DNA of 64,000 nt from Gentiana macrophylla (GCA_026214975.1 JAOBSW010000193.1:1-64000), one strand, 5' to 3'; positions 43,725 to 56,470 are shown, numbered from the stretch's first letter. Numbers and translations: made by a program. Notes: generated by a model from the letters alone, not told the origin.

Positions 43725-45848
43725 ATGAATTCCTCAAACTTTTTGTCAAAAGTACCTGTTTTAATGTTAATAATTTTGATGAATATAAAATAAGAATGAT
43801 GTCTCATCTTGCAGCAACTCATGAAGAGATGCTGGATGTAATTAATGATGGACCAATCATAATCACTACTGTGGTAGGCACAGGAGCAGATCAAGGGAAG
43901 GAAATTGATAAACCTAAAAAGGATTGGACCAAGGATGACAGGAGAAGAGCAAATCTGGACTTTGTTGCAAAAGACATGATTTTGAAGACCCTAGATAGCA
44001 ATATGTTCATGAGAATCAAAGACTACAAAATAGCAAATGAGATGTGGGACAAGCTATCATTGATAAATGAAGGATCTGAAGCAGTTAAAGAAAACAAATT
44101 ATCTGTTGCAAAACAGAAATTTGAGAACTTCAAAATGAAGGCTGGTGAATCCATTGATCAAATGGACAACAGATTCTCAAGCATTATCGATGAATCGCAA
44201 TGACTTGGACACATATCCCGAGAAAGAAGTATGTTTGATGATTTTGAGAGGATTACGAAAAATGGAAGATCATAACATCGATGAATTAGAGGAACAACAA
44301 ATCTTGCAAACACAGACACCACGACCACGATGTCCCAATTAAAAGCTCATGAATTGAATTGAACGGTGAAGATGGTGCTCCGGCAGAGACACAAAAATCA
44401 TCGCACTTGGTTGCACGCCAAACAAAGTAACTTTGCCGATTATATCGTGAGAGAGACACAAGAACTCAAAGAACAGTAGCTTTATTAGTCAAGCGTTTTG
44501 TGAGTTTAGCAAAAAGAAGCCATTCAAGGGAAACTCATCATCAAACAAGAGTTCAAGCTCAAACAAAGACATGAAGAAGAAAGATGATGAATACAGGATG
44601 CTTCAACTACAACAAGAAAGGCCACTTCAAGGTGATTGCCCTCAAGAAAATGATAAAGATGACAAGAAGAAGTACAAGGCATTTGAAAAGAGAAAAGGCA
44701 AAAAAGGCACTCAAAATTTGAATCCAAAGAAAGTTGAAAAGAATGAAGATTCATCGATAACGATTCGGATGATAGTGATGAAGAAGACAAATTTCGAGAA
44801 AATGAAAAAGCATGCCTATGTCTCATGACCAAAGAATTAAATGAAGATGAAGGCGACGGCTCAGTATTAATCGATTTATGTCTAATGACCAAATAATCAA
44901 ATGGCGAGGTATCATCTAGCTCTTACTCTTCATCTAATGCATCCATATCTGACACTGCACAATCTTCTGCTCTCCCATTAGATACAGCAGACCTAGTCCA
45001 AAATCTCATGACCAAATTTGATGAAATTGAAATGAATCATGAAATTCAGGAAAAGGAATGCAAGGATCTAAGAAAAGAGAATAAGAGATTAAAGAAAGAA
45101 CTGGATAAAGCAAAAGTTGAATTAACTAGTAAGGAGACCTACTTAATTGATCAACAAAAAGAAGATGATCATACATCTGTTATTGACAGATCAGTTAAGA
45201 AAATCTCCCCTCCAGTAAAGGTAACCACTGCACCACTAAATGCACCAGCTTACAAACCCTCAAAAAGGTTTGGATCCAGATCTGGTCTTGGCTACAACAG
45301 TTAGGATGAGAGTAGGAATAATGGTCAACACAACTCTAAATTCAGGACCAACAATGGACCAAAATTTAGAAAGGGAGAGACCATAGTTCCAACAAATCAT
45401 CCTGCTCCGGTGAAGTCAAAACCTAGTGTAGTGAAACAGCAGACTAAATCCTCATTCCAGTCAACCAAAAACAAAAGCCTTCTGAAAGGTAAAGGAAGAC
45501 TTTACCCTTCAGAAGATGATTGGAATGTTGCACCTCCAAAATACAAGAAGAAACCATTCCATAATATGCATCATGTGTTTAAGAAAAACCAATCTAGATA
45601 TGTTCCTAGACACATGAAGCAAGAAAGGTTTCCTACTGCGTATTGGAAAGTGAAGAAGGATGTAAATGCACCAAAAGGTAGAGAAAAGTATCAGAATACC
45701 TTCAGCAAAAATATTAGAAGCTATTCTGCCATGCCTTATACATATGAAGTTGATGACTTCAATTATCCAAAAAGAAGGACTTTTGGATATACACTTGGTA
45801 TGGACCCAAACAGTGTTGGGTACCTAAACTTAATTAATTTGATTTGTA
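43725..45848 (+). CDS. gag: Copia D gag and gag-protease linker
   Basis: An ATG at 43725 starts MNSSNFLSKVPV; one base appears lost near 43762 before the open part 43796-44203 (HLAATHEEMLDVINDGP, LDSNMFMRIKDYKIANEMWD, FENFKMKAGESIDQMDNRFS). A degenerate knuckle (CFNYNKKGHFK, then DCP in another frame) lies near 44590-44640. A coiled-coil stretch is at 45008-45130 (KRLKKELDKAKVELTSKE). The linker 45410-45848 is open and basic (KGRLYPSEDDWN, RRTFGYTLGMDPNSVGYL). Frames break near 44203, 44340-44570, 44825 and 45303. Confidence 0.8.
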
Positions 45849-47330
45849 GGATGTCTGGTACATAGACAGTGGATGTTCCAGACACATGACAGGAAATAAG
45901 AAATGGCTCACTGACTTCAAAGCATTTGATGGACCCAAAGTCACATTTGGAGGCAAAGAAAACCCTGGCAAGATTAAGGGGGAAGGCACAATACGCAAGA
46001 ACAATTTGAAGATTCAAAATATAGCATATGTTAGAGGACTTAACTTCAATCTGGTGAGCATCAGTCAATTCTGTGACAAAGGCTACAATGTACATTTCAA
46101 TAAGGAAGGATGCAAAGTGATTCATAGCCAAACCAACATGAGAGTTCTTGCAGGAAGAAGACAAGATAACATGTATGTGGTGGATTGGAAAACAACCAAA
46201 AGCGAGAAACATGTGCGCTTGTCAAAAGTAAACAATCAACCAAATTGGATTTGTACGAGAAGGTTAAATCACTTGAATTTCAAGACCATTAACAAACTAT
46301 CAAAGAACAAGTTAGTTGAAGGTCTGCCAGAGATCACATTCAAGAAAGAAAGTCTATGTGATGCATGTCAGAAAGGAAAACAAATCAAAAGTTCATTCAA
46401 GTCAAAGCCCTATCAATCTACAACAAGAGTTCTACATACATTTACACATGGACTGTTTGGACCAGTCAGACCAGAAAGTGTAAGTGGTAAGAAATACACC
46501 CTAGTGGTGGTGGATGACTTTTCAAAATACACCTGGACCATTTTCATGAACAAGAAGAAAGAGACAATCAAAAAGTTGCCAGATTTGCTGAGAAGACTCC
46601 AAAATGAAAAAGAACTGAAGATCATCAAGATCGAGATCGAGATAGAGGCACCGAATTTCTAAATGAAATCATCAGAACCTCATTGTGAAGAAAATGGAGT
46701 GTTACATCAACTATCTCTGGCAGCAGAACTCCACAACAAAATGGTGTAGCAGAAAGAAGAAAGCGGAACTCTCAAAGAAGCGATTAGAACAATGATTTGT
46801 GAAGCATGCTTACCAAAAGATTTTGGAAAAGCAAAGAATACAAATCTGACATGCCATACACAAAGCAGATCAACCATCAACAAGTATCATGGAAAGACTC
46901 CATATGAAATATGGAATGGTAGAAAACCTAATATCTCATATTTTCATATGTTTGGATCGAAATGTTTTGTTTTGAGCAGAACCATTGCATACCTTTGATG
47001 AAAAAGGTGATGAAGCAATCTTTATGGGATACTCAGACACCAGCAAAGCATTTAGAGTACTCAACAAAAGAACATTGGTGAATGAAGAATCAATACATGT
47101 AGTTTTTTATGAACCAAATACAAATGGTGAAGATCTTAAAGAGGAAGCAGCACAAAGAGAAATCTATACAAATGCAACCATACCAGCTTCTATCCTGAAT
47201 CATCATCTTGAAAATCAAGAGGAGCCACATATCAATTCAACAGAAGAAGCACCAGAATCTCAAGTTCATGCTCAGCATGAAGGTATGGAAGCACCAAGTG
47301 AAGAACAACTTCAACCTGATCTAAATTGGC
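45849..47330 (+). CDS. pol: Copia D protease, GAG-pre-integrase and integrase
   Basis: The protease active site WYIDSGCSRHMTG (45855-45893) runs straight into an open frame to 46662. That frame contains KVTFGGKENPGKIKGEGTIR, the GAG-pre-integrase (RRLNHLNFKTIN, SLCDACQKGKQ), and GLFGPVRP, where the usual first catalytic Asp (MDLFGP) is Gly. The second acid lies near 46640 in a segment where two CAGs appear as CGAG, shifting the frame. The Glu context GVAER... is near 46745. The C-terminal part (YHGKTPYEIWNGRKPN, GYSDTSKAFRVLNKRTL, HVVFYEPN) is in two frames. The His/Gly differences may be real or artefact. Confidence 0.85.
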
Positions 47331-48960
47331 TAAGAGATCATCCTGAAGAACAAGTCATTGGAGATATTCACACAGGAGTTAGAACCAGAAGACAACTAGA
47401 GCACATGCTAACATGTTTCCTATCACAAGTGGAACCCAAGACCATAGATGATGCAATCCAAGATGCAGATTGGATCACAGCCATGCAAGAAGAACTAAAT
47501 GAATTTGAAAGAAATGAAGTGCAGGCGGTTGTGAGACCGGATATGGCCAACATCATTGGAGCAAAATGGGTATTCAGGAACAAGATGGATGAGCAAGGAA
47601 TCGCTGTCGAGAAACAAAGCAAGGCTAGTTTCAAAAGGCTACTCTCAGCGAAGGATAGATTATGATGAAACATTTGCACCAGTAGCAAGATTGGAGGCAA
47701 TCAGACTCTTTCTAGCATTTGCTACATTCAAAGACTTCAAAGTCTATCAAATGGATGTCAAGAGTGCATTCCTAAATGGAATTTTGGAAGAAGAAGTATA
47801 TGTAGAACAACCTCCTGGCTTTCAAATCAAAGGAAAAGAAGACAAAGTATACAAACTCAAGAAGGCCCTCTATGGACTCAAACAGGCACCTAGAGCCTGG
47901 TATGAAACACTATCACAATTTCTGATCAAGAATGGATTCAACAAGGGAACTATAGACAAGACCCTATTCAAACTAGAGGAAGGAACAAGTACATTGCTAG
48001 TACAAATCTATGTTGATGATATCATCTTTGGATCAGAGGATGAAAAGCTATGTGAGAAATTTGCAAACCTGATGAAGAGCAAATTTCAGATGAGCATGAT
48101 GGGAGAATTAAATTATTTCCTTGGCCTACAAGTAAAGCAAATGAAGGATGGTATTTTCATTAGTCAAGCCAAGTACACAAGAGATCTAATACACAAGTAT
48201 GGGATGGATACAAGTGGCACAGCAGATACACCAATGTGTGCAAGAGTCATTCTTTGGAAAGATGAAACATGAAAAGATGTTGATCAGAAAATGTATAGAT
48301 GAATCATTGGATCCTTACTATACTTAACTGCAAGTAGACCTGATATAGCATTTACAGTAGGTGTATGTGCAAGATTCAAGCTCAACGAAAAGAATCACAT
48401 CTTCTAGCAGCCAAAAGGATAATCAAATACTTGAAAAACACTATAAATGTTGGAATTTGGTATCCAAAAGATGGAGGATTTAAATTGATATCATATTCAG
48501 ACTCTGACTATGCTGGATGCAAAATAGATAGAAAAAGCACCTCTAGAACATGTCAAATTCTAGGCACCAGACTAGTCTCCTGGTTCAGTAAAAAGCAAAA
48601 CTCCATATCTACATCAATGAAAGGCGAGAATATATAGCAGCAAGTAGTTGTTGTGCACAAGTACTATGGATCAGACAACAACTAAGGGATTATGGAGTGG
48701 AGGAGGAAACAATTCCAATCATGTGTGATAACACAAGTGCAATATCTATTACTGAAAATCCAGTGTTGCATTCAAGAACAAAGCACATTGATGTAAGACA
48801 TCATTTTATCGAGACCATGTTGAAAAGGGAGATGTCATTCTAAAATACATACCCCTTTGAAGATCAATTGGATGACATCTTCACCAAACCACTCGACTAT
48901 GAAAGATTCAAACATGTTGAGAGGCGAGTTAGGAATGATTGAAATTGACTAAGTACCAAA
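47331..48960 (+). CDS. pol: Copia D reverse transcriptase and RNase H
   Basis: After the linker [17 protein letters not shown], the RT is open for 238 residues at 47556-48272: [59 protein letters not shown], the catalytic [18 protein letters not shown] and [20 protein letters not shown]. RNase H follows: [20 protein letters not shown] and [14 protein letters not shown] (48365-48637), then [20 protein letters not shown] near 48720-48780. Breaks near 47640, 48290, 48380, 48640, 48809 and 48905. The RT core is the most complete of the four copias. Confidence 0.88.
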
Positions 48961-49201
48961 AGCGGCTAATGGAGTAATCGGCTAAGTAACTTCATCAATG
49001 GTTCAACCTTTGCCGTTACTGAGGGATGTAGCAGGTAAGGCATCGGTATCCAGTGAAGTTAACTTAAGCGATTGTTAGAACGGTTAAATCTAGCATGACT
49101 CGAGTGAAGAAATCACTATATCGGCTAAGTGACCAGCCAAGGCACTTCACCGAATTAAAGACTTGGACAAATTAAAGTGTGAACAAAATCAATTTTTACT
49201 A

Positions 49202-49256
49202 CACGTGGAGAATAAGGAAATTATGGAGGGTTATTCTGTGGAAGATTACACACGTG
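49202..49256 (+). promoter_or_regulatory. Pair of G-boxes upstream of copia D ORF3
   Basis: CACGTGGA occurs at 49202 and again at 49251, 49 bp apart, 200-250 bp upstream of the TATA box. Plant bZIP/bHLH factors bind this core, and paired sites are common in stress-responsive promoters. Confidence 0.5.
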
Positions 49257-49451
49257 GAGATCAACTTATAATTATGGAGGTAACCATATTTTTTTCAAAT
49301 TACAATTGCCTCGATTCCTGGGCTCTATCATTACTTACCTCAAACCACTCCCCCATTACGCTCAAATATCGCGATTTACATATACAAAATCACGCCATTA
49401 TCTCACAAAATCCTTTCACATTCAAACCACGTTCACACTACCCAAATCACC

Positions 49452-49460
49452 CTATATAAG
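49452..49460 (+). promoter_or_regulatory. TATA box for copia D ORF3
   Basis: CTATATAAG in 'caccctatataagcaag'. About 110 bp separated it from the ORF3 ATG before Athila inserted. Confidence 0.6.
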
Positions 49461-49565
49461 CAAGACTCAGGGATTTCCAGAAATCTTTACACTCTTTTGC
49501 AAAACACAAGCCCTACTTTTGATTTTCTCTACTGCAAATTCAAGTTCACCCTCAAACTTCTTTTA

Positions 49566-49570
49566 ATTTT
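49566..49570. repeat. Target-site duplication of Athila, left
   Basis: ATTTT, repeated at 61122-61126. It is the normal 5-bp footprint of gypsy integration. Confidence 0.85.
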
Positions 49571-51180
49571 TGTTAAGGCCATATTTATATGATTATTAAG
49601 GGTGTATTTCATTATTATTTTCCCCACATTTGCACAATTTACATGAGGATTAAGGTTTTAAGTGTAATTATTTAATAGAGATGATTTTAAGAGGGTTGTA
49701 TGCAAAATTGATGATTTTAAGTGTTGATTTAATGGAATTATTATTATTTGGATTTTATTACATTTTTGCATTGTTTATTTATCATGTAGGTGTTGATTTT
49801 CGAGTGCCATAAGTGGATAAATAAAGCTCAAGTCGAATTATAAGAGATAGAGTTGGAATTGGCTTGAAGAAATTGGATAAAGATGATGAAATCCGACCCT
49901 CAGCATCTTGGACGAGCGTTCGTGCAGCGTCCATTCCAGACGGGCGTTTGATAAAGTGGACGAGCGGCGTCCGGAATTGTGTTTTACATTGAGAGAGAGT
50001 TCAGACGGAGGATGAAGCGGCGTTTACTCAGCGTCCAGGCATTACGGGCGGGCGCCCACAAGACAGGCGGCGTCCGTTGCCGACTTAACCCTAACCGACT
50101 TGAAGCTCTATAAATAAAGCGGCAGCCCCAACCCTAATTCATATACCACATAATTGAGATCGAAAATTCACCAAAAAGCTGCGGCCAGAGAACCCTAATT
50201 TCACGAGAGATGCAAATCTCCCAACCAACAATCATCTCCAACATGATTGTTGGCTAGAAAGCTGCTGCGGTGAGTCGACGGAGGAAGCCCATCATCAACG
50301 CAACCAACTAGAGAGTTCGATGCTTTATGTTAGTGAGTTTAATTTATAGTTTTTCATCACTTTGGATGTTGTTTTGTATTGATCATGTTTCGTTGGAATT
50401 AACGATTTGATGAAACGATTTATCTATATCTACATGCTTGGATCTATGTATGAAAATATATTGGTTTAAGTTTTATTTCGTTCAAGTGATGCAATTATTC
50501 GTGTTTAAGAGATTATGCATGATTAGTTGAGTGAGAGTTTGGAAACAACCTCGTGATTTCGTGTTGATTGTATGTTTAGTTTATTTGAAAAGATAAACGA
50601 AACCCTAGAATTTGATTGAAGATATTTAATTGGATTCATGAATAAATCGCTACTAAAAACTACATCTTAGATCACCATCTAGTTGGGGTTGTTGGTTGAT
50701 GGGTGGATTCGTTGCCTCGCTGTGTTTTCCTTTATTGTTTATTAATCGAATCATTAGTTAAATCGTTTAGATTAAGTTTAGTTTAAGTTTTAGTTTTATA
50801 AACCCTAATTTCCTGCATATCTTCTGCATATTTTCTGTTCCAGCCAGTAGTTGGACGCCGTCGCAATAGCGCACGCCCGTCCGTTAGGTTTAGTTTTGAC
50901 GCGCTCGTTCACTTTAGTGAGCGCCGTCTGGCTTTTTGTTTTCTTATTTTCTGTTTGTTTTTATTTCCTGTTTTAATTTTAATTCTTAGGTTTAGGTTTT
51001 AGTTAGTTTCAGCCTTAGTTTAGTAGTTTAGTTAATAATTGTGACGTAATCAATAGAATAATTGTCCCTTGATCCGATAAACATTCCACTCCCTTAGGAC
51101 GACCCGTAAACACCCTATACTACGATCCTTATACTTGGGGTGTTTCGGTTTATAAATTTAAAACTAGTTTTTACCGAACA
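49571..51180 (+). repeat. Athila 5' LTR (1610 bp)
   Basis: It starts TGTTAAGG and ends ACCGAACA. TATAAATA is at 50109-50116. Copies of a GGACG..CGTCC-like near-palindrome lie at about 49909-50075 (before the TATA box) and 50855-50930 (after it). Confidence 0.92.
50109..50116 (+). promoter_or_regulatory. TATA box of Athila 5' LTR
   Basis: TATAAATA in 'gaagctctataaataaagc', preceded by the CG-rich motif cluster and followed by an A/C-rich start region. It is duplicated at 60048-60055 in the 3' LTR. Confidence 0.7.
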
Positions 51181-51182
51181 AG

Positions 51183-51205
51183 TTTTGGCGCGCCGTTGCG
51201 GGAGT
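51183..51205 (+). other. Athila primer-binding site (tRNA-Asp type, damaged)
   Basis: Right after the LTR the sequence reads 'ttttggcgcgccgttgcgg'. The tRNA-Asp complement used by Athila begins TGGCGCCGTTGCCGGGG. The differences are an extra CG and a lost C, both in CCG/CGG contexts. Confidence 0.65.
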
Positions 51206-52020
51206 CGGTAACGGTTGTCGGATTCTATTTAGGACAATTTTACGAGTCAAAGGATCGCTTTTAGCACGCAGTGAGTATTTTGGCCGTAACTTTCGCTCGA
51301 AAGTGTCGTTTGGAACGCAGGACCCCAATTCGAAAGCTCGTTCCGACGCCGTGAGGCCGTTCGATCGCGTTTTCGAGGTCAAAATCCACTGTTTTCCCTT
51401 CCTTTTGGCCTAGAAGATTTCAACACGCTTTTTTTTACCGTCTTAGTGTTTTTCTTGTTTTTAAACTTTTCGTAGGTAGGTTTCTTTTCCAGTTTCGTTT
51501 AATTTTAGGATTACGTTTATTACTATTTTATTTTATTTGATTTTCTTTCAATTATCTTCCTTATTTTTTTAGATCTGTTTCCGTAATTATAGATTTGTTT
51601 GATTTTGTTTCCATAAGTCTTTTCTGCTTTTATTTTTTTTTTATCTCGTTTTTAATTTCTGGTAACCTTAGTTTTTAGGTTTTCAGATTCAACGAGCAGG
51701 CGTTCAACAACTTGAACGCCCGTCCACCTCAGTTTGTCTTACGACGCGCTTGTTCGTTGATCTCAACAGCGTTCATTCGAACGAACGTCCATTCATCTTT
51801 GGGCCTTGATTGATCTCTCAAATCATCACTTCTTTTCTATTTTCTTTTCTCCTCTAAACCATCTAATCTTTTCTAAACTGTTCTAATCAACCCCAAAGGG
51901 TTGATTTCTTCTTTTCCTTTCTTACGGTTTATGCAAGCGAGAAGTAAGAAGGACTTCGATCTTTGATCCCGAGCACGAACGATCTATCCTTAGAAGAAGG
52001 CTTCTCACGATTTGGACAAA
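51206..52020 (+). other. Athila leader between primer site and gag
   Basis: No ORF. T-rich stretches, and near 51700-51800 further copies of the CG-rich motif found in the LTR (for example 'gaacgcccgtcc', 'gaacgaacgtcc'). It probably contains the packaging signal, which I cannot identify. Confidence 0.5.
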
Positions 52021-53999
52021 ATGGCGGATCAAGATCCACCAATTCCAAATCGACCCCAAGCTCAGTTAAATTTACTCCTTCAACAGATGCAAGCTCTGCA
52101 GCAACAACAGAATCAGCAAGCTGGCATAACTCAACAACTTCAACAATTTAGACAAAACCAGCTTAATCAACTGAACCAGGACCCCTACACTCCATATCTT
52201 AATCAAGATTTTCTCGAGGGGCATAGACCTATTCGTCCTCCCGACATGGGAGGAGCGAACTTTGATCTAAAGAACGGAGTAGTTGCTCTAGTTCAGAATA
52301 GCTCTTTCCATGGTACTGCTCAAGAAGATCCACACGACTTCTTGTCCACATTCGTACAAATCTGTGAAGCAGGCCATTATCCTGGTGTTGATTCTGAGAT
52401 CGTAAAGTTGAAGCTATTTCCTTTTGCTTTAAAAGGTGAAGCAAGCAGATGGTTTAAATCGTTAGCACATCATTCCCTCCATACATGGAATGATGTCAAA
52501 AGAGCCTTCGCTCTTAAGTGGGTTTCACCAGGCAAGATTATGGAAATGAAACGGGAAATAGCTACGTTTGAGCGAGATGGAGGATGAGATCATTGGCAAG
52601 GCTTGGGAGAGATTAAATCTGTTGATGAGGAAGTGCCCCAATCACGGATATGACAGTACATGAGTTCTTTGGAACTATTTTACAGAGGAGTCTCTCAACC
52701 TAATAGAGATTATCTTGACTCCACAGCTCATGGATCCTTCTTAGGGGGAGGTGATGAGACTGCCTATAGAGTGGCTGAGACCATCGCCAAGAACAATATG
52801 TGGTCGACTCCTAAGAAGACCAATATTGTTAAGAAAGAAGGTACTGCAAGCAATCCTGATACACAACTGTTGGTTGCTCAGATGGAATTGATAAGCAAGC
52901 AGTTGGCCAATCTTCAGATGCTGACCTTACGATTCAAATTATCTTGAACCACAGGCAGGGACTGAGATGACGGAAGAAGTGAACTTAATGGATAATCAAA
53001 ACCAACCCTTCCGAAACTTCAATCAAAGCCAAAACTACTCAGGGTTCCAACGACAAAACTTCAATCAAGCCAAGCTACCACCTGGCCCTTCAAATTCAAA
53101 TTCTTTCAACTCGAACTATCAAAGGCCGTTGAGAACTCCCAAAGGCCCCAAGGTGGCTGGAATCAAACTCGAACAATAATCATACCACCTCATGTGTCCT
53201 CAACACAAATTCGATGAGCTGGTAGACATGGTGAAGACTTTGTCTACTAGTGTTAAAGCAATTGAGAGACAAGTTGGTCAGATGGCAGACCAGCAAGCAA
53301 GCAGACCTCACGGTAAACTTCCGAGTTATACCGAGAGAAATCCGAAAGCTGATGTGAATGTTTGCCTTTGCCATTACACCACAATGGGAGTATGGGCAAG
53401 AAGAGGAGTTGAATGAAGTAACTTTGAGAAGTGGTAAAAAAGGCTGGACCCGGCAAGATGTCGGAAGCGAGTAGCCCCTCCCGACGCCATGAGTTCGGGG
53501 AGGGAAATCGAAATCACATGCCGAAGAAAGCAATGATGAGGAGGAGCTTAGTGACAATTCTTCGGAGGATGAAAATAATTCTGATAATGAGGAAAGGAAG
53601 GAAAGTCAAGGGGCAGTACCCCTGACTAACAAAAAGGAAGAGAAGTTTGTGAGATGGAAGGATAAGGAGGATGAGGCGATAAAGAATCAGGCCACGAAGA
53701 ATGATAAAGCCCTTCCTTATCCCCCAAAAAGGAAAGAGAAAGCCCTCACTAATGACAAGCAGTATGATGGGGTGAGGAGGATACTTAGGGACACTAAAGT
53801 GAGTATGCCCTTAGCTGAGGTATTGTCTGAAATGCCTAAATGTACTAAGTATCTTAAAGAATTCTGTGGGAGTAAGAGAAAACTTCAGGGGATGGCTGAA
53901 GAAGTGCTTCGCGAGGATTGCGCGATGGTTTCACAGAAAATTCTTTCATTAAGCGAGGTGACCCTGGCAGACCTTCAATCTCCTGCGAGATTGAAGGCC
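52021..53999 (+). CDS. gag: Athila gag
   Basis: The ATG at 52021 (MADQDPPIPNRPQAQLNLL) opens a Gln-rich N-terminus, then the gag core QEDPHDFLSTFVQICEA, LKLFPFALKGEASRWFKSLA and AFALKWVSPGKIMEMKREIA to 52587. Frameshifts near 52585 and 52650 lead to LELFYRGVSQPNRDYLDSTA and WSTPKKTN (to 52947), then Asn/Gln-rich NQSQNYSGFQRQNFNQAK. From 53192 it reads MVKTLSTSVKAIERQVGQMA, then a charged Lys/Glu-rich end (53430-53999). No zinc knuckle is visible, as is common in Athila gag. Five frame changes break it; the element is otherwise young. Confidence 0.88.
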
Positions 54000-54871
54000 A
54001 TTTGTTCGAAAATGTTTTATGCGACTCGGGGCCTCCATCAATGTGATGCCATTAAATGTATGCAAGAAGCTCGGGCTAGACAAAGAATGCGAGAACGCCC
54101 CATTTCCCTTCGGATGGTAGACAAATCTAGTAAATCTCTGCAGCCGGTTGTGTAGCTAATGTTCTCCTTCAAATTGAACATTTAGTCTTCCCTACCGACT
54201 GGGTTATTCTAGACTATCCACCTGATAAGGAGATGCCTCTAATTCTAGGCCGAACCTTTTTAGACACTTCTAACGCTCTCATCGACTTCTGCAAAGGACA
54301 GATTACTCTAAGAGTCGGTGACACATCCGTCACCTTCACACGAGGGACACATCCTGAAAGAGCCGTAATTGATGAAATATCGTTTGTCGAAGCCATATAT
54401 GAGGACGGAGGAGATGCCTATTATGAAGATGCAATGGAGCTTACAGAGATAGGTGTTTTTGAAGTCATGGACATTGAGGATCCGGCTGACTGCGGACCAT
54501 CTTCTAATTCATTTCCAGCCGTAGGCATTGACGAGTCATCTTCACTCGCTCATACTGAGCCTGTTATTGAGTTGGAAGCATGGAGATGCCCAGCAACAAA
54601 CGATGATCTCAAAGAACTGAGTCAGGAAGACTTCATCCCTGGTGAAGAAGAAGCTCTGATGGGTAGTTGGGACGAGGTAGAGTTTTGGAGAGAAGCTACT
54701 CATTGGGAAGTAGATGATTGGGAAGAGCTGGCAGAAGAGCTTAAAGATGAAGAGTTAAGAAAAATGATCGATCACAAGAAAAAGGAAGCAAGTGTTGACC
54801 GGAGGATTCCGATGGATGATTTGATCCAGCACTTTTCTGGGGTTGAGCCTCGGGAAGATGAGGTGTTCTAA
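54000..54871 (+). CDS. pol: Athila protease and acidic linker
   Basis: The catalytic CDSG is at 54020-54031, followed after a one-base shift in a G run by ASINVMPLNVCKKLG. The flap/C-terminal part is LILGRTFLDTSNALIDFCKG with QITLRVGD (54233-54330). From 54370 to 54871 a long acidic stretch (many Glu/Asp, EDGGDAYYEDAMELTEIG, WDEVEFWREATHWEVDDWEE) links to RT. 212 residues are open at 54233-54871. The protease cuts the polyprotein in the particle. Confidence 0.82.
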
Positions 54872-54887
54872 CACAACCACTTCAAGC

Positions 54888-56470
54888 TCATAGGGAGAAA
54901 GGTGGCCCGTTAAAATCTAGTATTGAGCAACCACCTACTGATTTAGAGCTCAAACCGCTTCCAAAACACCTTAAGTATATCTTTCTTAAGGATGGAGATA
55001 AATTGCCTTTGATCATTTCTTCGAAACTCGACCCTGAGCAAGAAGCACAGCTGATAGAAGTGCTTAAGAAAAACATCCTCGCGTTCGGTTGGCAAGTGGG
55101 TGATATCCGAGGGATCAGCCCAGACATATGCATGCATAAAATCCGAACGGAGGAGGGAGCTAAAAAGGTAAGACAACCTCAGCGAAGGCTGAATCCGCAT
55201 ATGCAGGAGGTTGTCAAGAAGGAGGTTATAAAGTGGCTCGACATGGGAATCATCTATGCAATCGCCGATAGCGAGTGGGTCAGCCCTACTCAAGTTGTGC
55301 CAAAGAAGGGCGGAATCACAGTTGAAAAGAATGAAAAAGGGGAGGAAGTTGCCTTACGTCTCGTGACAGGCTACAGAGTCTGTATAGACTATCGTAGACT
55401 TAATGAGGTTACTGCCAAGGACCACTTTCCCCTACCCTTCATTGACCAGCTTATTGAACGACTGAGTGGTCACAAGTATTATTGTTTTCTCGATGGATAC
55501 TCTGGTTATTTCCAGATAGCCATCGACCCCAATGACCAAGAGAAAACCACGTTTACATGTCCATCTGGTACTTTTGCTTTTCGTAGAATGCCATTCGGTC
55601 TATGCAATGCACCCGCGACTTTTCAACGGTGTATGTTGGCCATTTTTGATGGACTTGTTGAGAAATGCATGGAGGTCTTCATGGATGACTTCTCAGTCTA
55701 CGGCGATAGCTTTGATGAAATTTTAAAGAACCTAGATATGGTACTCCAACGTTGTGTTGAGAAGAATCTGGTGCTTAACTGGGAAAAATGCCATTTTCTA
55801 GTAGACGAAGGAATCGTTTTGGGACATAAGGTGTCCAATCTTTGGTATTCAAGTTGATAAGGCTAAGGTTGAAGCCATCGAAAGGATGACGTACCTAAGG
55901 CAAAGTGAAAGAGGTACGAGGTTTTCTAGGACACGTTGGCTTCTACAGCGGTTTATTCGAGACTTTTCTACCATCGCCAAGCCTTTATCAAATCTCTTGA
56001 AAGAAGATGTAGATTTCTTGTTCGATCGCGAAGTGCAAAGAAGCTTTCAATTGTCCGAAAGATAAGCTTATCGCTGCCCCTATTTTAGTAGCTTTGATTG
56101 GACCAAGCCTTTCGAGTTGATGTGCGATGCCTCTAATTACGCCGTAGGCGCAGTTTTAGGTCAAAGAGTTGATAAAAGGTTTAGGCCCATTTATTATGCG
56201 AGTCGTACCTTGAACCCGGCTCAATGCAATTATACTACAACTGAGAAGGAATTCTTAGCCGTCGTTTTTGCCATTGACAAGTTTAGAAGCTATCTTCTAG
56301 GGTCTCAAGTTGTTGTTTGGACAGATCATGCAGCTTTACGCTACCTTATGGATAAAGCAGATGCCAAACCAAGGTTACTTCGATGGATTTTAATTCTACA
56401 AGAGTTTGACCTTGTGATTAAAGATAAGAAAGGTAGTGAGAATATTGTGGTGATCATTTATCTCGCTTAG
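54888..56470 (+). CDS. pol: Athila reverse transcriptase and RNase H
   Basis: RT is open for 284 residues at 55003-55857: [98 protein letters not shown], the catalytic FMDDFSVYG (near 55680), and [16 protein letters not shown] shift near 55840-56115 breaks the connection (SNLWYSS against the family's GHKVS..GIEVDKAK). RNase H at 56117-56470: [37 protein letters not shown] and [13 protein letters not shown], with the catalytic Asp, Glu and Asp visible. Confidence 0.9.

Larger units (their letters stand above)
48961..49565 (+). other. Copia D spacer between pol and ORF3, with promoter features
   Basis: No supported gene. It holds two CACGTGGA G-box sites (cores 49202-49207 and 49251-49256) and a TATA box at 49452-49460, followed by a C/A/T-rich leader up to the Athila insertion point. 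Before the Athila arrived the leader joined directly to the ORF3 ATG, about 110 bp after the TATA box. Confidence 0.6.

Noticed and set aside
49905..51800. Repeated GGACG..CGTCC units as a CRISPR-like array
   Set aside because: The spacing is irregular, units are about 12 bp and degenerate, and the host is a plant retrotransposon LTR.
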